From NCBI GenBank assembly GCA_021792795.1, contig JAJYUB010000016.1, positions 1 to 64,000 of the forward strand: a stretch of 64,000 bases of DNA. Reading direction: 5' to 3'. Source of the stretch: Acidobacteriota bacterium (GTDB lineage: Bacteria; Acidobacteriota; Terriglobia; Terriglobales; Acidobacteriaceae). Made by a program: the position numbers and the translations under genes. A model generated the notes under the pieces. That model saw nothing but the letters and a program-made list of their open reading frames with translations. It was not told the origin of the DNA and ran no database searches. Positions 15,919 to 24,233 of this stretch are shown here, one piece after another; the first letter of the stretch is position 1; each line of letters opens with the position of its first letter.

Positions 15919-18314
15919 ACTTCGTCCGTGCCGGGAAGATCAAGAAAGGGATGGTAGCCTTTTGCCGGATCGCCTGGATCGCGAGAACATTTGCCTATAT
16001 CCCAGACGAGTGTAGCCCTATATCCCCGCCAAATGCCAGCCACGAGAAACGAGCGCTCACTTACCTGCGTGAGTTAAGACGCTCCCTTTTGCTGATATCC
16101 ACAATCATTGTGATTTTGCAGTTGGTATCGTTTTCATGTGCTGGACAACTCATTTCGAATAACCAGCGTGTTTCCGTACCGCGCGTTGTGACCGCTGTAA
16201 GGGCCACCACTCCGCCTCACCTAAATGGACACCTTGACCAGACATGGTCTCATGCGGCGATCATCACTCATTTCCGGCAGCAATTTCCACATGAAGGAAC
16301 AACACCGACACAACGTACAGTGGTCAAGATTCTGTATGACAGCCAAAACCTGTACATAGGCGTTCATTGCTTCGATTCTTCTCCCAAGAAAATCGTAGCG
16401 ACGGAGCTTCAGCGGGATGGAACTTTCAACACCGATGATTACGTTTCGTTCCTGATCTCTCCGAACAACGATGGACAAAGTGGATACATTTTCACCGTCA
16501 ATCCCTTGGGAACACAGTTCGACTCCTACATTTCGGAAGAGGGCGTATTGCTCGACCCGAATTGGGACGGAATTTGGCGCTCCGATGCTCACATTACGTC
16601 TGATGGATGGACGGCGACCCTCGCAATCCCGTTCGCAACCATGAATTTTAAGACATCTCCCGATGCGACCATTGGATTCAACGTGCTTCGGTTTATCCGT
16701 AGGAACAATGAAAAGGACTTGTGGCAGAGTTGGAGAATTATTTATGGGCTGTATCGCATTTCAGAGGCAGGAGAAATAGGTGGGCTTAAACATATAGGAA
16801 ACGGCCGTTTGATTCTACTCCAACCATTTGCGTTGGGTGGATTCATCACCAACCCCAATGGCAACATACCGGGGCAAAGTGCTACAGGCAACACCAATCA
16901 AAATGACATTCAATCTCAAAATAGTGCTGGTTTTAATTTCATGTACGGAATTCGTAGTGATCTGGTTGCGAACCTGACGGTGAATCCGGACTTCTCCAAT
17001 GCGGAGGTTGACCAGCAATATGTCAATACGACCCCATTTCCCGAAGCGCTGCCGGAAACCAGACCCTTCTTTCTGGAAAATGAAGGCATCTTCCAGTTCG
17101 GCAATCTAGACAGAAGAGATACGAGCCAACTGTTTTACAGTCGCGCCATTGGTATTGACCCGGTCACAGGGTTGCAGGTTCCGGTCAACGTTGGCGGCAA
17201 AGTTACAGGGGCTCTCGGCTCGTTCGATCTCGGCGTGCTGGACGTGCGCACGGGCCAGACAAGCTTTGCGAAACCTACCAATTATTCGATTGGAAGATTG
17301 AAATGGAGGACACTCTCCGAGAGTTATCTTGGTGCAATCTTTACTAACAAAGATAGCAGCGACCAGTCCGACCCTTATAACCGCGCCTTCGGCGGGGACG
17401 CCAACTTTATCCTCTGGAAAGAACTCACTCTCAATGGCTACTGGGCCAAATCGCAATCCTCTCAGAACACTCTGAAACATAAGGATTCAGCATATTCGAC
17501 AAATATGGACTTTACCAACAACTGGATGCGATTTCTTCTCGAACGCTCCCGCGTGGATGCCAACTTTAATCCGGAAGTTGGGTTTGTGAATCGGACCGAT
17601 CTGATTACCGATTATGCGAAGCTGGAATTTACTCCGCGTCCTAAGTCGGGTCCTGTCCGCGAATACAACTTCCAGGGATGGATATATTACCAACCCAGCA
17701 CCGAAGGTGTGTTGCAAACGCAGGAATGGCAAACCACATTCCGTATTTTGTTCCAGAACGGGTCTTATACGGACGATGATCTTTTCGATAACTTCATCCA
17801 GTATCTTTCTCAGCCATTCAACATTTTTAAGAATGTAAATATACCGGCGGGTGTGTACCACTATGATCGGCACCAGTTCACCTTCGGCTCAAATCAAGAC
17901 AAGAAGTTCGTGTATCGATTGTTTGAGCGATTCGGAACTTACTACGACGGTTCTATGAATGAAACGCGCGTTCATGGCATCTGGCATCCGACCGAACATA
18001 TTTTTACCGACGACTCTGAGACATGGGACCGTTTCAAGCTCCCTACGGGCCTCTATAACGTGTTCGTGGCTTCTTATCAGGGGGGCTACTCGTTCAACCG
18101 ATTCATTACTATGTCGGCTCTGGTGCAGCAGAATTCAGTCCAGCAAAATCCATGGAGCACGAATCTACGCTTTCAATACGAATATCGCCCGGACAGCTTT
18201 TTGTACGTGATCTACAACCAGGGAAGCCAATTTATTAGCACCCAGGCAGGCAACCCAAACCTGCCATCACAGAACATTTTTACGGTAAAGCTCACATATT
18301 CATTCTTGCGTTGA
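15915..18314 (+). CDS. DUF5916 outer-membrane protein, copy 1
   Basis: A 799-residue exported protein. After about 75 residues with a signal-like helix (LLLISTIIVILQLVSFSCAGQL) comes a CBM9-like domain (about residues 87-280: PPHLNGHLDQTW, DGWTATLAIPFATMNF). The rest is a DUF5916 beta-barrel-like domain (ETRPFFLENEGIFQFG, VGFVNRTD) ending in a terminal phenylalanine-containing strand, FTVKLTYSFLR, typical of outer-membrane barrels. The family is usually linked to carbohydrate or peptide handling, but its function is not established. The start ATG overlaps the kinase stop. The next gene is a close paralogue. Base composition and codon use look less GC-rich than in the neighbours. Confidence 0.8.
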   Translation: MNFVRAGKIKKGMVAFCRIAWIARTFAYIPDECSPISPPNASHEKRALTYLRELRRSLLLISTIIVILQLVSFSCAGQLISNNQRVSVPRVVTAVRATTPPHLNGHLDQTWSHAAIITHFRQQFPHEGTTPTQRTVVKILYDSQNLYIGVHCFDSSPKKIVATELQRDGTFNTDDYVSFLISPNNDGQSGYIFTVNPLGTQFDSYISEEGVLLDPNWDGIWRSDAHITSDGWTATLAIPFATMNFKTSPDATIGFNVLRFIRRNNEKDLWQSWRIIYGLYRISEAGEIGGLKHIGNGRLILLQPFALGGFITNPNGNIPGQSATGNTNQNDIQSQNSAGFNFMYGIRSDLVANLTVNPDFSNAEVDQQYVNTTPFPEALPETRPFFLENEGIFQFGNLDRRDTSQLFYSRAIGIDPVTGLQVPVNVGGKVTGALGSFDLGVLDVRTGQTSFAKPTNYSIGRLKWRTLSESYLGAIFTNKDSSDQSDPYNRAFGGDANFILWKELTLNGYWAKSQSSQNTLKHKDSAYSTNMDFTNNWMRFLLERSRVDANFNPEVGFVNRTDLITDYAKLEFTPRPKSGPVREYNFQGWIYYQPSTEGVLQTQEWQTTFRILFQNGSYTDDDLFDNFIQYLSQPFNIFKNVNIPAGVYHYDRHQFTFGSNQDKKFVYRLFERFGTYYDGSMNETRVHGIWHPTEHIFTDDSETWDRFKLPTGLYNVFVASYQGGYSFNRFITMSALVQQNSVQQNPWSTNLRFQYEYRPDSFLYVIYNQGSQFISTQAGNPNLPSQNIFTVKLTYSFLR

Positions 18315-18328
18315 GTGAGGTGCGCCTT

Positions 18329-20863
18329 ATGGATAAGCATCTACACACACGGCGTGCCAGACCAGAAATACTACACCCTTGTCCGCCCCCAGGGCTCGCG
18401 TCGATTGTCAGCCTTTCACAACATCGGCGACTGGGGAAGAAGCCTCACAACAGCAGACACGGTCCAGCCTACGCCAATCTGGATATGAACCTCTCGCCCA
18501 TATTCTTGCTTGCCACTCTGCGAATGAACGGAAAACGAATTTACGCCCTAACCTCAATGACTGCTTGTCTGAATGCGTTGATGAAAGCCGCGTGTTGCCG
18601 CGATAGGGGAGCGCTTGCTTGGGTGCATCAGATCAGGTGTGTCTTCTGGGTGATAACAGCAGCAACGCTACTTCTGCAATGCTTCTCAACTTCATGCGCA
18701 GGGCAACTTGTTTCGAGCAAAACTTTCGTTTCAGCGCCGCGCGTTGTGACCGCTGTAAGGGCTGCCACTCCGCCTCATCTCAAGGGATACCTTGACCAGA
18801 CATGGTCCGATGCGGCACTCATCACGACTCTGCGGCAGCAGTATCCCCATGAAGGAACTCAGCCGACGCAACGCACAGAGGTCAGGATTCTCTATGACAG
18901 CAAAAATCTGTACCTGGGCGTTCATTGCTTCGATTCCTCGCCCAAGAAAATCGTAGCGACGGAGCTTCAGCGGGATGGGACTTTCAAAACCGATGATTAC
19001 GTTTCCTTCCTGATCTCTCCGAACAACGATGGCCAAAGTGGATATATTTTCACCATCAATCCCTTGGGAACACAGTTCGACTCCTACATTTCGGAGGAGG
19101 GCGTGTTGCTCGACCCGAATTGGAACGGGATTTGGCACTCGGATGCCCACATTACGTCCGATGGATGGACAGCAACGCTCGCAATCCCATTCGCCACCAT
19201 GAATTTTAAGGCATCTCCCGATGCGACCATTGGATTCAACGTGCTTCGGTTTATCCGTAGAAACAACGAAAAGGACTTGTGGCAGAGTTGGCGAATCATT
19301 TATGGGCTGTATCGCATTTCAGAGGCAGGAGAAATAGGCGGGCTTAAACATATAGGAAACGGGCGTTTGATTTTACTTCAGCCATTTGCGCTGGGCGGAT
19401 TCATTACCAACCCCAGCGGCAACATACCAGCTTCAAGTCCCACAAGCAGCACCAAGCAAAATAACATCGAACCCAACAACAGCGCTGGGTTCAATTTCAA
19501 ATATGGGATTCGTAGCAATCTGGTAGCAAACTTAACAGTGAATCCGGATTTTTCGGACGCGGAGGTTGACCCGCAGCTTATCAATACAACCCCGTTTCCC
19601 GAAGCACTGCCGGAAACCAGGCCTTTCTTTCTGGAAAATGAGGGCATTTTTCAGTTCGGCACCCAGGACACAAGCCAACTGTTTTACAGTCGCGCCATCG
19701 GCATCGATCCGGTGACGGGGTTACAGATCCCTGTCAACGTAGGGGTCAAGGTCACGGGTGCTCTGGGTGCGTTCGATCTCGGCGTGCTGGACGCACGAAC
19801 TGGACAGACAAGTTTTGCAAAACCAACCAACTATGCCGTTGGCCGCCTCAAGTATAGATTGCTTTCCGAAAGTTATCTTGGCGCAATCTTCACCGAAAAG
19901 GACAGCAGCGACAAGTCCGACCCTTATAACCGCGCATTCGGCGGCGACGCCAACTTTATCCTCTGGAAAGAGCTCACCCTGAATGGCTATTGGGCCAAAT
20001 CACAGTCCTCCCAAGCCACCCTGAAGCATGACGACGCAGCATATTCGGAAAACGTAAACTTTACCAACGACTGGATGCAACTGCAACTGGAGCGTTCCCG
20101 CGTGGATGCGAACTTCAACCCAGAGGTCGGATTTGTGAACCGGACTGACCTGGTCACCGATCTAGCGGACTTGGAATTTATCCGGCGTCCTAAGTCGGGA
20201 CCTGTCCGTGAATACGATTGGGAAGCATTCATCAACTACCAGCCAAGCACGGAAGGTGTGCTACAGACCCAGGAGTGGCAGACCACATTTCGTATCGTTT
20301 TCCAGAACGGCGCTTACACGGATGATGACCTTTTCGACAACTTCATCCAATATCTCCCCCAACCCTTCAACCTTTTCAAAAATGTTTACATACCGGCGGG
20401 GGTGTATCACTATGATCGGCACCAGCTCACCTTCGGATCGAATCAGGACAAAAAGTTTGTCTATCGACTGTTCGAGCGGTTTGGCAGCTACTACAATGGC
20501 TCACTGAATGAGGCGCGCGCGCATGGCATCTGGCATCCGAACGCGCATATATTTACCGACAACTCAGAGACATGGGACCGCTTCAATCTCCCTACAGGTC
20601 TGTACAACGTTTTCGTCGCCTCGTATCAGGGAGGCTACTCGTTCAACCGGTTTGTCACCATGTCTGCCCTCGTGCAGCAGAATTCTATCCAGCAGTACCC
20701 CTGGAGCACGAATCTGCGGCTCCAATACGAATATCGTCCAGACAGCTTTCTCTACGTGATCTACAACCAGGGCAGCCAATTCAATAGTATCGAGGCTGGA
20801 AATCCAAACCTGCCGTCACAGAAGACCTTCACGGTAAAACTTACATATTCATTCTTGCGTTGA
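18329..20863 (+). CDS. DUF5916 outer-membrane protein, copy 2 (tandem paralogue)
   Basis: 844 residues, with the same layout as copy 1: signal region ending in FSTSCAGQL, CBM9-like domain, DUF5916 barrel and the same C-terminal FTVKLTYSFLR. Large blocks are identical to copy 1, and the main differences are in the N-terminal 130 residues and scattered surface positions. I used the ATG at 18329, which follows GAGGTG; the frame also has ATGs at 18485 and later, so the true start is uncertain. It begins 14 nt after copy 1 and is probably co-transcribed. A recent duplication is clear. Confidence 0.8.
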   Translation: MDKHLHTRRARPEILHPCPPPGLASIVSLSQHRRLGKKPHNSRHGPAYANLDMNLSPIFLLATLRMNGKRIYALTSMTACLNALMKAACCRDRGALAWVHQIRCVFWVITAATLLLQCFSTSCAGQLVSSKTFVSAPRVVTAVRAATPPHLKGYLDQTWSDAALITTLRQQYPHEGTQPTQRTEVRILYDSKNLYLGVHCFDSSPKKIVATELQRDGTFKTDDYVSFLISPNNDGQSGYIFTINPLGTQFDSYISEEGVLLDPNWNGIWHSDAHITSDGWTATLAIPFATMNFKASPDATIGFNVLRFIRRNNEKDLWQSWRIIYGLYRISEAGEIGGLKHIGNGRLILLQPFALGGFITNPSGNIPASSPTSSTKQNNIEPNNSAGFNFKYGIRSNLVANLTVNPDFSDAEVDPQLINTTPFPEALPETRPFFLENEGIFQFGTQDTSQLFYSRAIGIDPVTGLQIPVNVGVKVTGALGAFDLGVLDARTGQTSFAKPTNYAVGRLKYRLLSESYLGAIFTEKDSSDKSDPYNRAFGGDANFILWKELTLNGYWAKSQSSQATLKHDDAAYSENVNFTNDWMQLQLERSRVDANFNPEVGFVNRTDLVTDLADLEFIRRPKSGPVREYDWEAFINYQPSTEGVLQTQEWQTTFRIVFQNGAYTDDDLFDNFIQYLPQPFNLFKNVYIPAGVYHYDRHQLTFGSNQDKKFVYRLFERFGSYYNGSLNEARAHGIWHPNAHIFTDNSETWDRFNLPTGLYNVFVASYQGGYSFNRFVTMSALVQQNSIQQYPWSTNLRLQYEYRPDSFLYVIYNQGSQFNSIEAGNPNLPSQKTFTVKLTYSFLR

Positions 20864-20921
20864 GTAAAAGCGAACTGAAGGAAAATCGGCTACAAGTATT
20901 GTGTTTCCAGAAGGACGCCAC

Positions 20922-20952
20922 ATCTCTTTTCTACTACGCCGGAAAAGGAGAT
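20922..20952 (+). terminator. Possible bidirectional terminator between convergent genes
   Basis: ATCTCTTTTC and GGAAAAGGAGAT are near-complementary arms with one bulge, in the 120 bp between the end of DUF5916 copy 2 (plus) and the end of the LysR gene (minus). A run of U follows only weakly. Confidence 0.3.
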
Positions 20953-20984
20953 ATGCCTGAAAGCTGGTATCAGAGTTCAATTAC

Positions 20985-21920
20985 TTAGCCAATCGGCAAT
21001 TGCAATTGCGCCGGTGGCTTTTGCTCCTCAATCCGCTTCATAAACGTGCGGACAAATTCGCTGACAAGCCGCGATTCATTGCTGACTAAAGTTGCCAAAT
21101 GTATTTCGAGATAGAGGTGTTCGTCCAATAGAGGTATACGGATGAGACCATCACGCACAACTCGGTCAGCCCCAGCGGGCGTGAACCAGGCGAGCAGAGC
21201 GTCGTCTGTCAGCAACGCGGCGGCTTGGTCGGACTGGCTGACTTGGTGAACGATATTTGGTTTCAGTCGTTCAATTTCCATTCGCTGCAAAATCAGATCG
21301 TGAAGCGGAGGATGTACGTGGCGATTGAAGAACACCCAGGGATATTTCGCTACTTCATTCAACCTGACAACGCTCTTCGCAGCGAGTGGATGTCTGGAGC
21401 GAACCATGATTATGAAGGGCTCAGTCGCCACTCGCACGCTTGTTATGGACGCGCTCGGAGGCGGTGAGGTGATCAAAGCAAGGTCAACTTGATGATGTTG
21501 CAACTGCTGGAGAATCTCGCATGAATATGCTGTGGTGATTTCGCGAGAGAGATTACGATACAGGCGCAACTCAGTGGAATGGAGCAGTTCTATCAGGTGC
21601 GGAGATAAGAACGCGGATGCACCTATCCTCAGCTTGTGATGCTCGCCATATTTTGCTTCTTGTGCGTCATGAACGCCTTGATAGTACGACTGAATGCTTA
21701 TTTGCACCCGTTCCACGAAGAATCGTCCGGAGGTGGTGATTACCGTGCCGCCAGCGCCTCTAGTGAATAGTTTTGCTTTTACACGTCGCTCTATCGTTCG
21801 CAGTCGTTTACTGAAGGCTGGTTCAGTGATGCCGACTCGCTCTGCTGCTTGCGTCAAGTTGCCCTCTTCGTGTAGGGCGACAACCAATTCGAGGTCCCGA
21901 ATTTTGATGTGCCCCGACAT
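20985..21920 (-). CDS. LysR-family transcriptional regulator
   Basis: A 311-residue LTTR. The N-terminal winged helix-turn-helix (ELVVALHEEGNLTQAAERVGI, TEPAFSKRLRTIERRV) is followed by the substrate-binding domain (KLRIGASAFLSP onward). I used the ATG at 21920 before GHIKIRDLELV; the longer frame adds nine residues. It lies next to the excisionase/integrase pair but points the other way, and its target could be the DUF5916 genes or a chromosomal locus. The inducer is unknown. Confidence 0.85.
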   Translation of the reverse strand: MSGHIKIRDLELVVALHEEGNLTQAAERVGITEPAFSKRLRTIERRVKAKLFTRGAGGTVITTSGRFFVERVQISIQSYYQGVHDAQEAKYGEHHKLRIGASAFLSPHLIELLHSTELRLYRNLSREITTAYSCEILQQLQHHQVDLALITSPPPSASITSVRVATEPFIIMVRSRHPLAAKSVVRLNEVAKYPWVFFNRHVHPPLHDLILQRMEIERLKPNIVHQVSQSDQAAALLTDDALLAWFTPAGADRVVRDGLIRIPLLDEHLYLEIHLATLVSNESRLVSEFVRTFMKRIEEQKPPAQLQLPIG

Positions 21921-22244
21921 CGCCCATGCACCTCTGCAATTTCCCACTCCTGTGCATATTTAAGCTGAACAGCCGACTATTCCGGCAATCTATTGATGAG
22001 TGATACAGGAATTGGTACGGGGACACAAGATGCCCAAAGTCTGTTTTGTTTACATCATTTTCAACTTAGCCCCCTAAAGTTTTGCTGTAATTTGCCGAGC
22101 GAACATGGCGCGTCCGCAAATCCAAAAGGTTATGGCCAAATTCCAAAAGGTTATTGGACTGGAATATGGCTCCTGATGCAGGGTTAGGAGCAATGAGCGC
22201 GGGGGAACATTTGGCGCTCTGCGTCATTTATCGGAGGTCAGAGC
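21921..22244. other. Intergenic region between lysR and excisionase, with repeats
   Basis: The 324 bp hold no gene. The notable content is the pair of TCCAAAAGGTTAT repeats described separately. A GGAGG-type site (CGGAGGTCAGAGC) lies just before the excisionase start at 22245. Confidence 0.4.
22121..22154 (+). repeat. Two 13-bp direct repeats 21 bp apart upstream of excisionase
   Basis: TCCAAAAGGTTAT occurs at 22121-22133 and again at 22142-22154. The 21-bp period is two DNA turns, so two proteins could bind on one face. The location, about 90 bp upstream of the excisionase gene, fits arm-type integrase or excisionase sites, or an operator. Confidence 0.5.
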
Positions 22245-22490
22245 ATGAGCCCGATACCTGCACCCAGTGAAGAGAAATCCGCATCATCCAAACGCCCACC
22301 ATCCCGCTATGCCGACGCTCCTGAGCGCCTGATCGACAGCGAGGAGGCAGCAGCCATCATCGGCATTCATCCGAAAACGCTCCAGAAGATGGCACGCCGG
22401 GGACAGATTCGCGGTGTGCATGTGGGCAAACTGTGGCGCTTTCGCGCCTCAACGATTGAAGAATGGATTGCACGCGAACTTGCGAGCTGA
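22245..22490 (+). CDS. Excisionase-type helix-turn-helix protein
   Basis: An 81-residue protein with a MerR-like HTH_17/excisionase domain in residues 28-75: LIDSEEAAAIIGIHPKTLQKM, then RGQIRGVHVGKLWRFR and WIAREL. Such proteins direct excision of integrated elements or serve as small regulators. The integrase gene begins 103 nt downstream on the same strand, the classic xis-int order. The first 25 residues are Pro/Ser-rich and probably disordered. Confidence 0.75.
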   Translation: MSPIPAPSEEKSASSKRPPSRYADAPERLIDSEEAAAIIGIHPKTLQKMARRGQIRGVHVGKLWRFRASTIEEWIARELAS

Positions 22491-22593
22491 ATCTGCCCAC
22501 TTTTTGCACCGTAAATCCTTTGGTGACGTATGGCTGTTTGGACTAGGCTGAATGTAAGGCCAACCGTGCTCGCCAACGGAAAAGGAGAAGTAT

Positions 22594-23814
22594 ATGAGGC
22601 GTGCACGACACCAAAAAGGAAGTTTGCAGCGAGTCAAGCGTCAGTCCGGCGAAGCAGTTTGGATCTTTCGCTGGTATGAAGTGCAACTCGACGGGACCAA
22701 ACGCTACCGCAAGGCGGTGATCGGATCGGTGCAGGAATACAAGACTGAAGCCGAAGCGCAGAAAGCAGCGGATACGTTGCGGTTGGAAATCAACGAACAA
22801 ACCCCGCGACAACAGTTGCAGGCGATCAGTATGGAAACGCTGGTCGAACATTACCGGCAGCATGAACTGCCGGACATTGTCCACGGCACGCGGCCCTTGG
22901 GCAGCCAGGCCGTGGAAGATGAGACACGAAAGGCCTTTTCGACACAGGCGACGTATGCAGGCTATCTGCGCAAATGGATTCTTCCACGCTGGCGATCGTA
23001 CAGACTCGCCGACGTGAAAGCAGTCCAGGTTGAACAGTGGCTCAAGTCGTTGCCGGTTGCCCGAGGAACGAAGGCCAAGATACGGAACATTATGAGTGCT
23101 CTTTACAGTCACGCACAGCGCTGGGAATGGACCACAGCCAATCCCATAACGCATGTGCGCCAGAGCGCCAAACGTTCCCGTGTTCCAACAGTACTCACGC
23201 CTGTCGAACTGCAAGACTTTCTGGCTAATCTGGCAGACCCGGCCAAGACGGCGGTGTTGTTAGGTGCGTTGACGGGCTTGCGTGTCGGAGAACTGTTGGG
23301 CCTCAAATGGTCGGACATCGATTTCGAGAAGTTGGAAATCTGTGTCGTCCGGGATGTGGTCAAACAGCGGATTGAGCGCTGCAAGACGGAAGCATCGAAA
23401 AAAGCGATTCCGATAGATGCGGAATTGGCAGAAACGCTGTGGTCCTGGCGGCTTCGCTGCGCTTACAACCAGCCGGAGGATTGGGTTTTCGCCAGTCCTC
23501 AAACGAAAGGGAAGCAACCGTATTGGCCAAGCTCGCTCTATCGGGTTGCTTTGCAGCCGGCCCTCAAGGCTGCGGGCATTACGGAACCAGTGGGCTGGCA
23601 CACGCTGCGGCATACTTTCGGAACCCTGATGAAAGCCAACGGCGAAGACGTGAAGACGATTCAGGAACTTCTCCGCCATGCCAACTTCAAGGTGACGATG
23701 GATGTGTACACGCAGGCGGTCACGGATGTGAAGCGCACGGCGCACAGCCGGGTGGCACGGCAAATCATGGGACCAATTGCGGAGAAAGACGAAGAGGAAA
23801 AGGACGATGAGTAA
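22594..23814 (+). CDS. Tyrosine recombinase / integrase
   Basis: 406 residues. The N-terminal arm-binding and core-binding regions (residues about 1-190) are followed by the catalytic domain. Catalytic residues are R230 (TGLRVGELLGLKW), H336 and R339 (HTLRH), H362 (LLRHANF) and the nucleophile Y372 (MDVYTQAV). A beta-hairpin lysine is likely near K264-K270. All key residues are present, so it should be active. The gene ends 75 bp from the 3' end of tRNA-Glu, the usual position for an integrase that uses the tRNA as attachment site. Confidence 0.93.
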   Translation: MRRARHQKGSLQRVKRQSGEAVWIFRWYEVQLDGTKRYRKAVIGSVQEYKTEAEAQKAADTLRLEINEQTPRQQLQAISMETLVEHYRQHELPDIVHGTRPLGSQAVEDETRKAFSTQATYAGYLRKWILPRWRSYRLADVKAVQVEQWLKSLPVARGTKAKIRNIMSALYSHAQRWEWTTANPITHVRQSAKRSRVPTVLTPVELQDFLANLADPAKTAVLLGALTGLRVGELLGLKWSDIDFEKLEICVVRDVVKQRIERCKTEASKKAIPIDAELAETLWSWRLRCAYNQPEDWVFASPQTKGKQPYWPSSLYRVALQPALKAAGITEPVGWHTLRHTFGTLMKANGEDVKTIQELLRHANFKVTMDVYTQAVTDVKRTAHSRVARQIMGPIAEKDEEEKDDE

Positions 23815-23888
23815 GAGCGGGTTTTCCTTATCGAACCCTTTCAAACCCTCGGGTTTTGGCTCGATTTTCGCTAACTTGTTTGTTTTGT

Positions 23889-23914
23889 TGGCGTCCCCGA
23901 CGGGATTTGAACCC
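23889..23914. other. Probable attachment core inside the tRNA-Glu 3' end
   Basis: The T-arm and acceptor part of the tRNA-Glu gene face the integrase. Elements of this type normally recombine within such a tRNA 3' end and leave a direct repeat at the other end of the element. No second copy was found by eye in the window, so the far end is probably to the left of position 1, or degraded. Confidence 0.4.
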
Positions 23915-23966
23915 GTGTTATCGCCGTGAAAGGGCGGTGTCCTAGGCCGGGCTAGACGACGGGGAC
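23889..23966 (-). tRNA. tRNA-Glu (anticodon TTC)
   Basis: Read on the minus strand, the gene begins GTCCCCG (acceptor), with a D-arm containing TCGTCTAG, the anticodon loop CTTTCAC (TTC) and a T-arm around GGGTTCAAATCCC. It closes with CGGGGAC, discriminator G and an encoded CCA (23889-23891). The anticodon stem reads CCGCC against GGCGA, so the outer 27-43 pair is C-A rather than the C-G of E. coli tRNA-Glu. Confidence 0.93.
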
Positions 23967-24103
23967 GCGTAGGTTGCTACAAGGTGTGGATCGCTTCTTC
24001 ACCTTCATCGATCTACGGTGCTTGAATGCGAGGAGTTGATTCCCCTCGCACAGGATTCCCCTCCCGAGTCCGGTTCGAGAGGAAATCAGATCCTGCATCA
24101 TTG

Positions 24104-24132
24104 AGCGTATCAATCGCTCCCAGCAGTGTCAA
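24104..24132 (-). promoter_or_regulatory. Possible promoter for tRNA-Glu
   Basis: On the minus strand TTGACA (24127-24132) is followed after 17 nt by TACGCT (24104-24109). The -35 box is perfect and the -10 box poor. It lies about 140 bp upstream of the tRNA and downstream of the polyketide synthase gene. No credible gene is seen in 23967-24233. Confidence 0.35.
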
Positions 24133-24233
24133 AGGATTGCAAGCCAGCCGCACACAACGATCGTTCCCAAAAAATCCAACAACATCGCCGCACCGATCGG
24201 ACCGCGCCAAACTGCCCTTCAACACCCAGGCCT

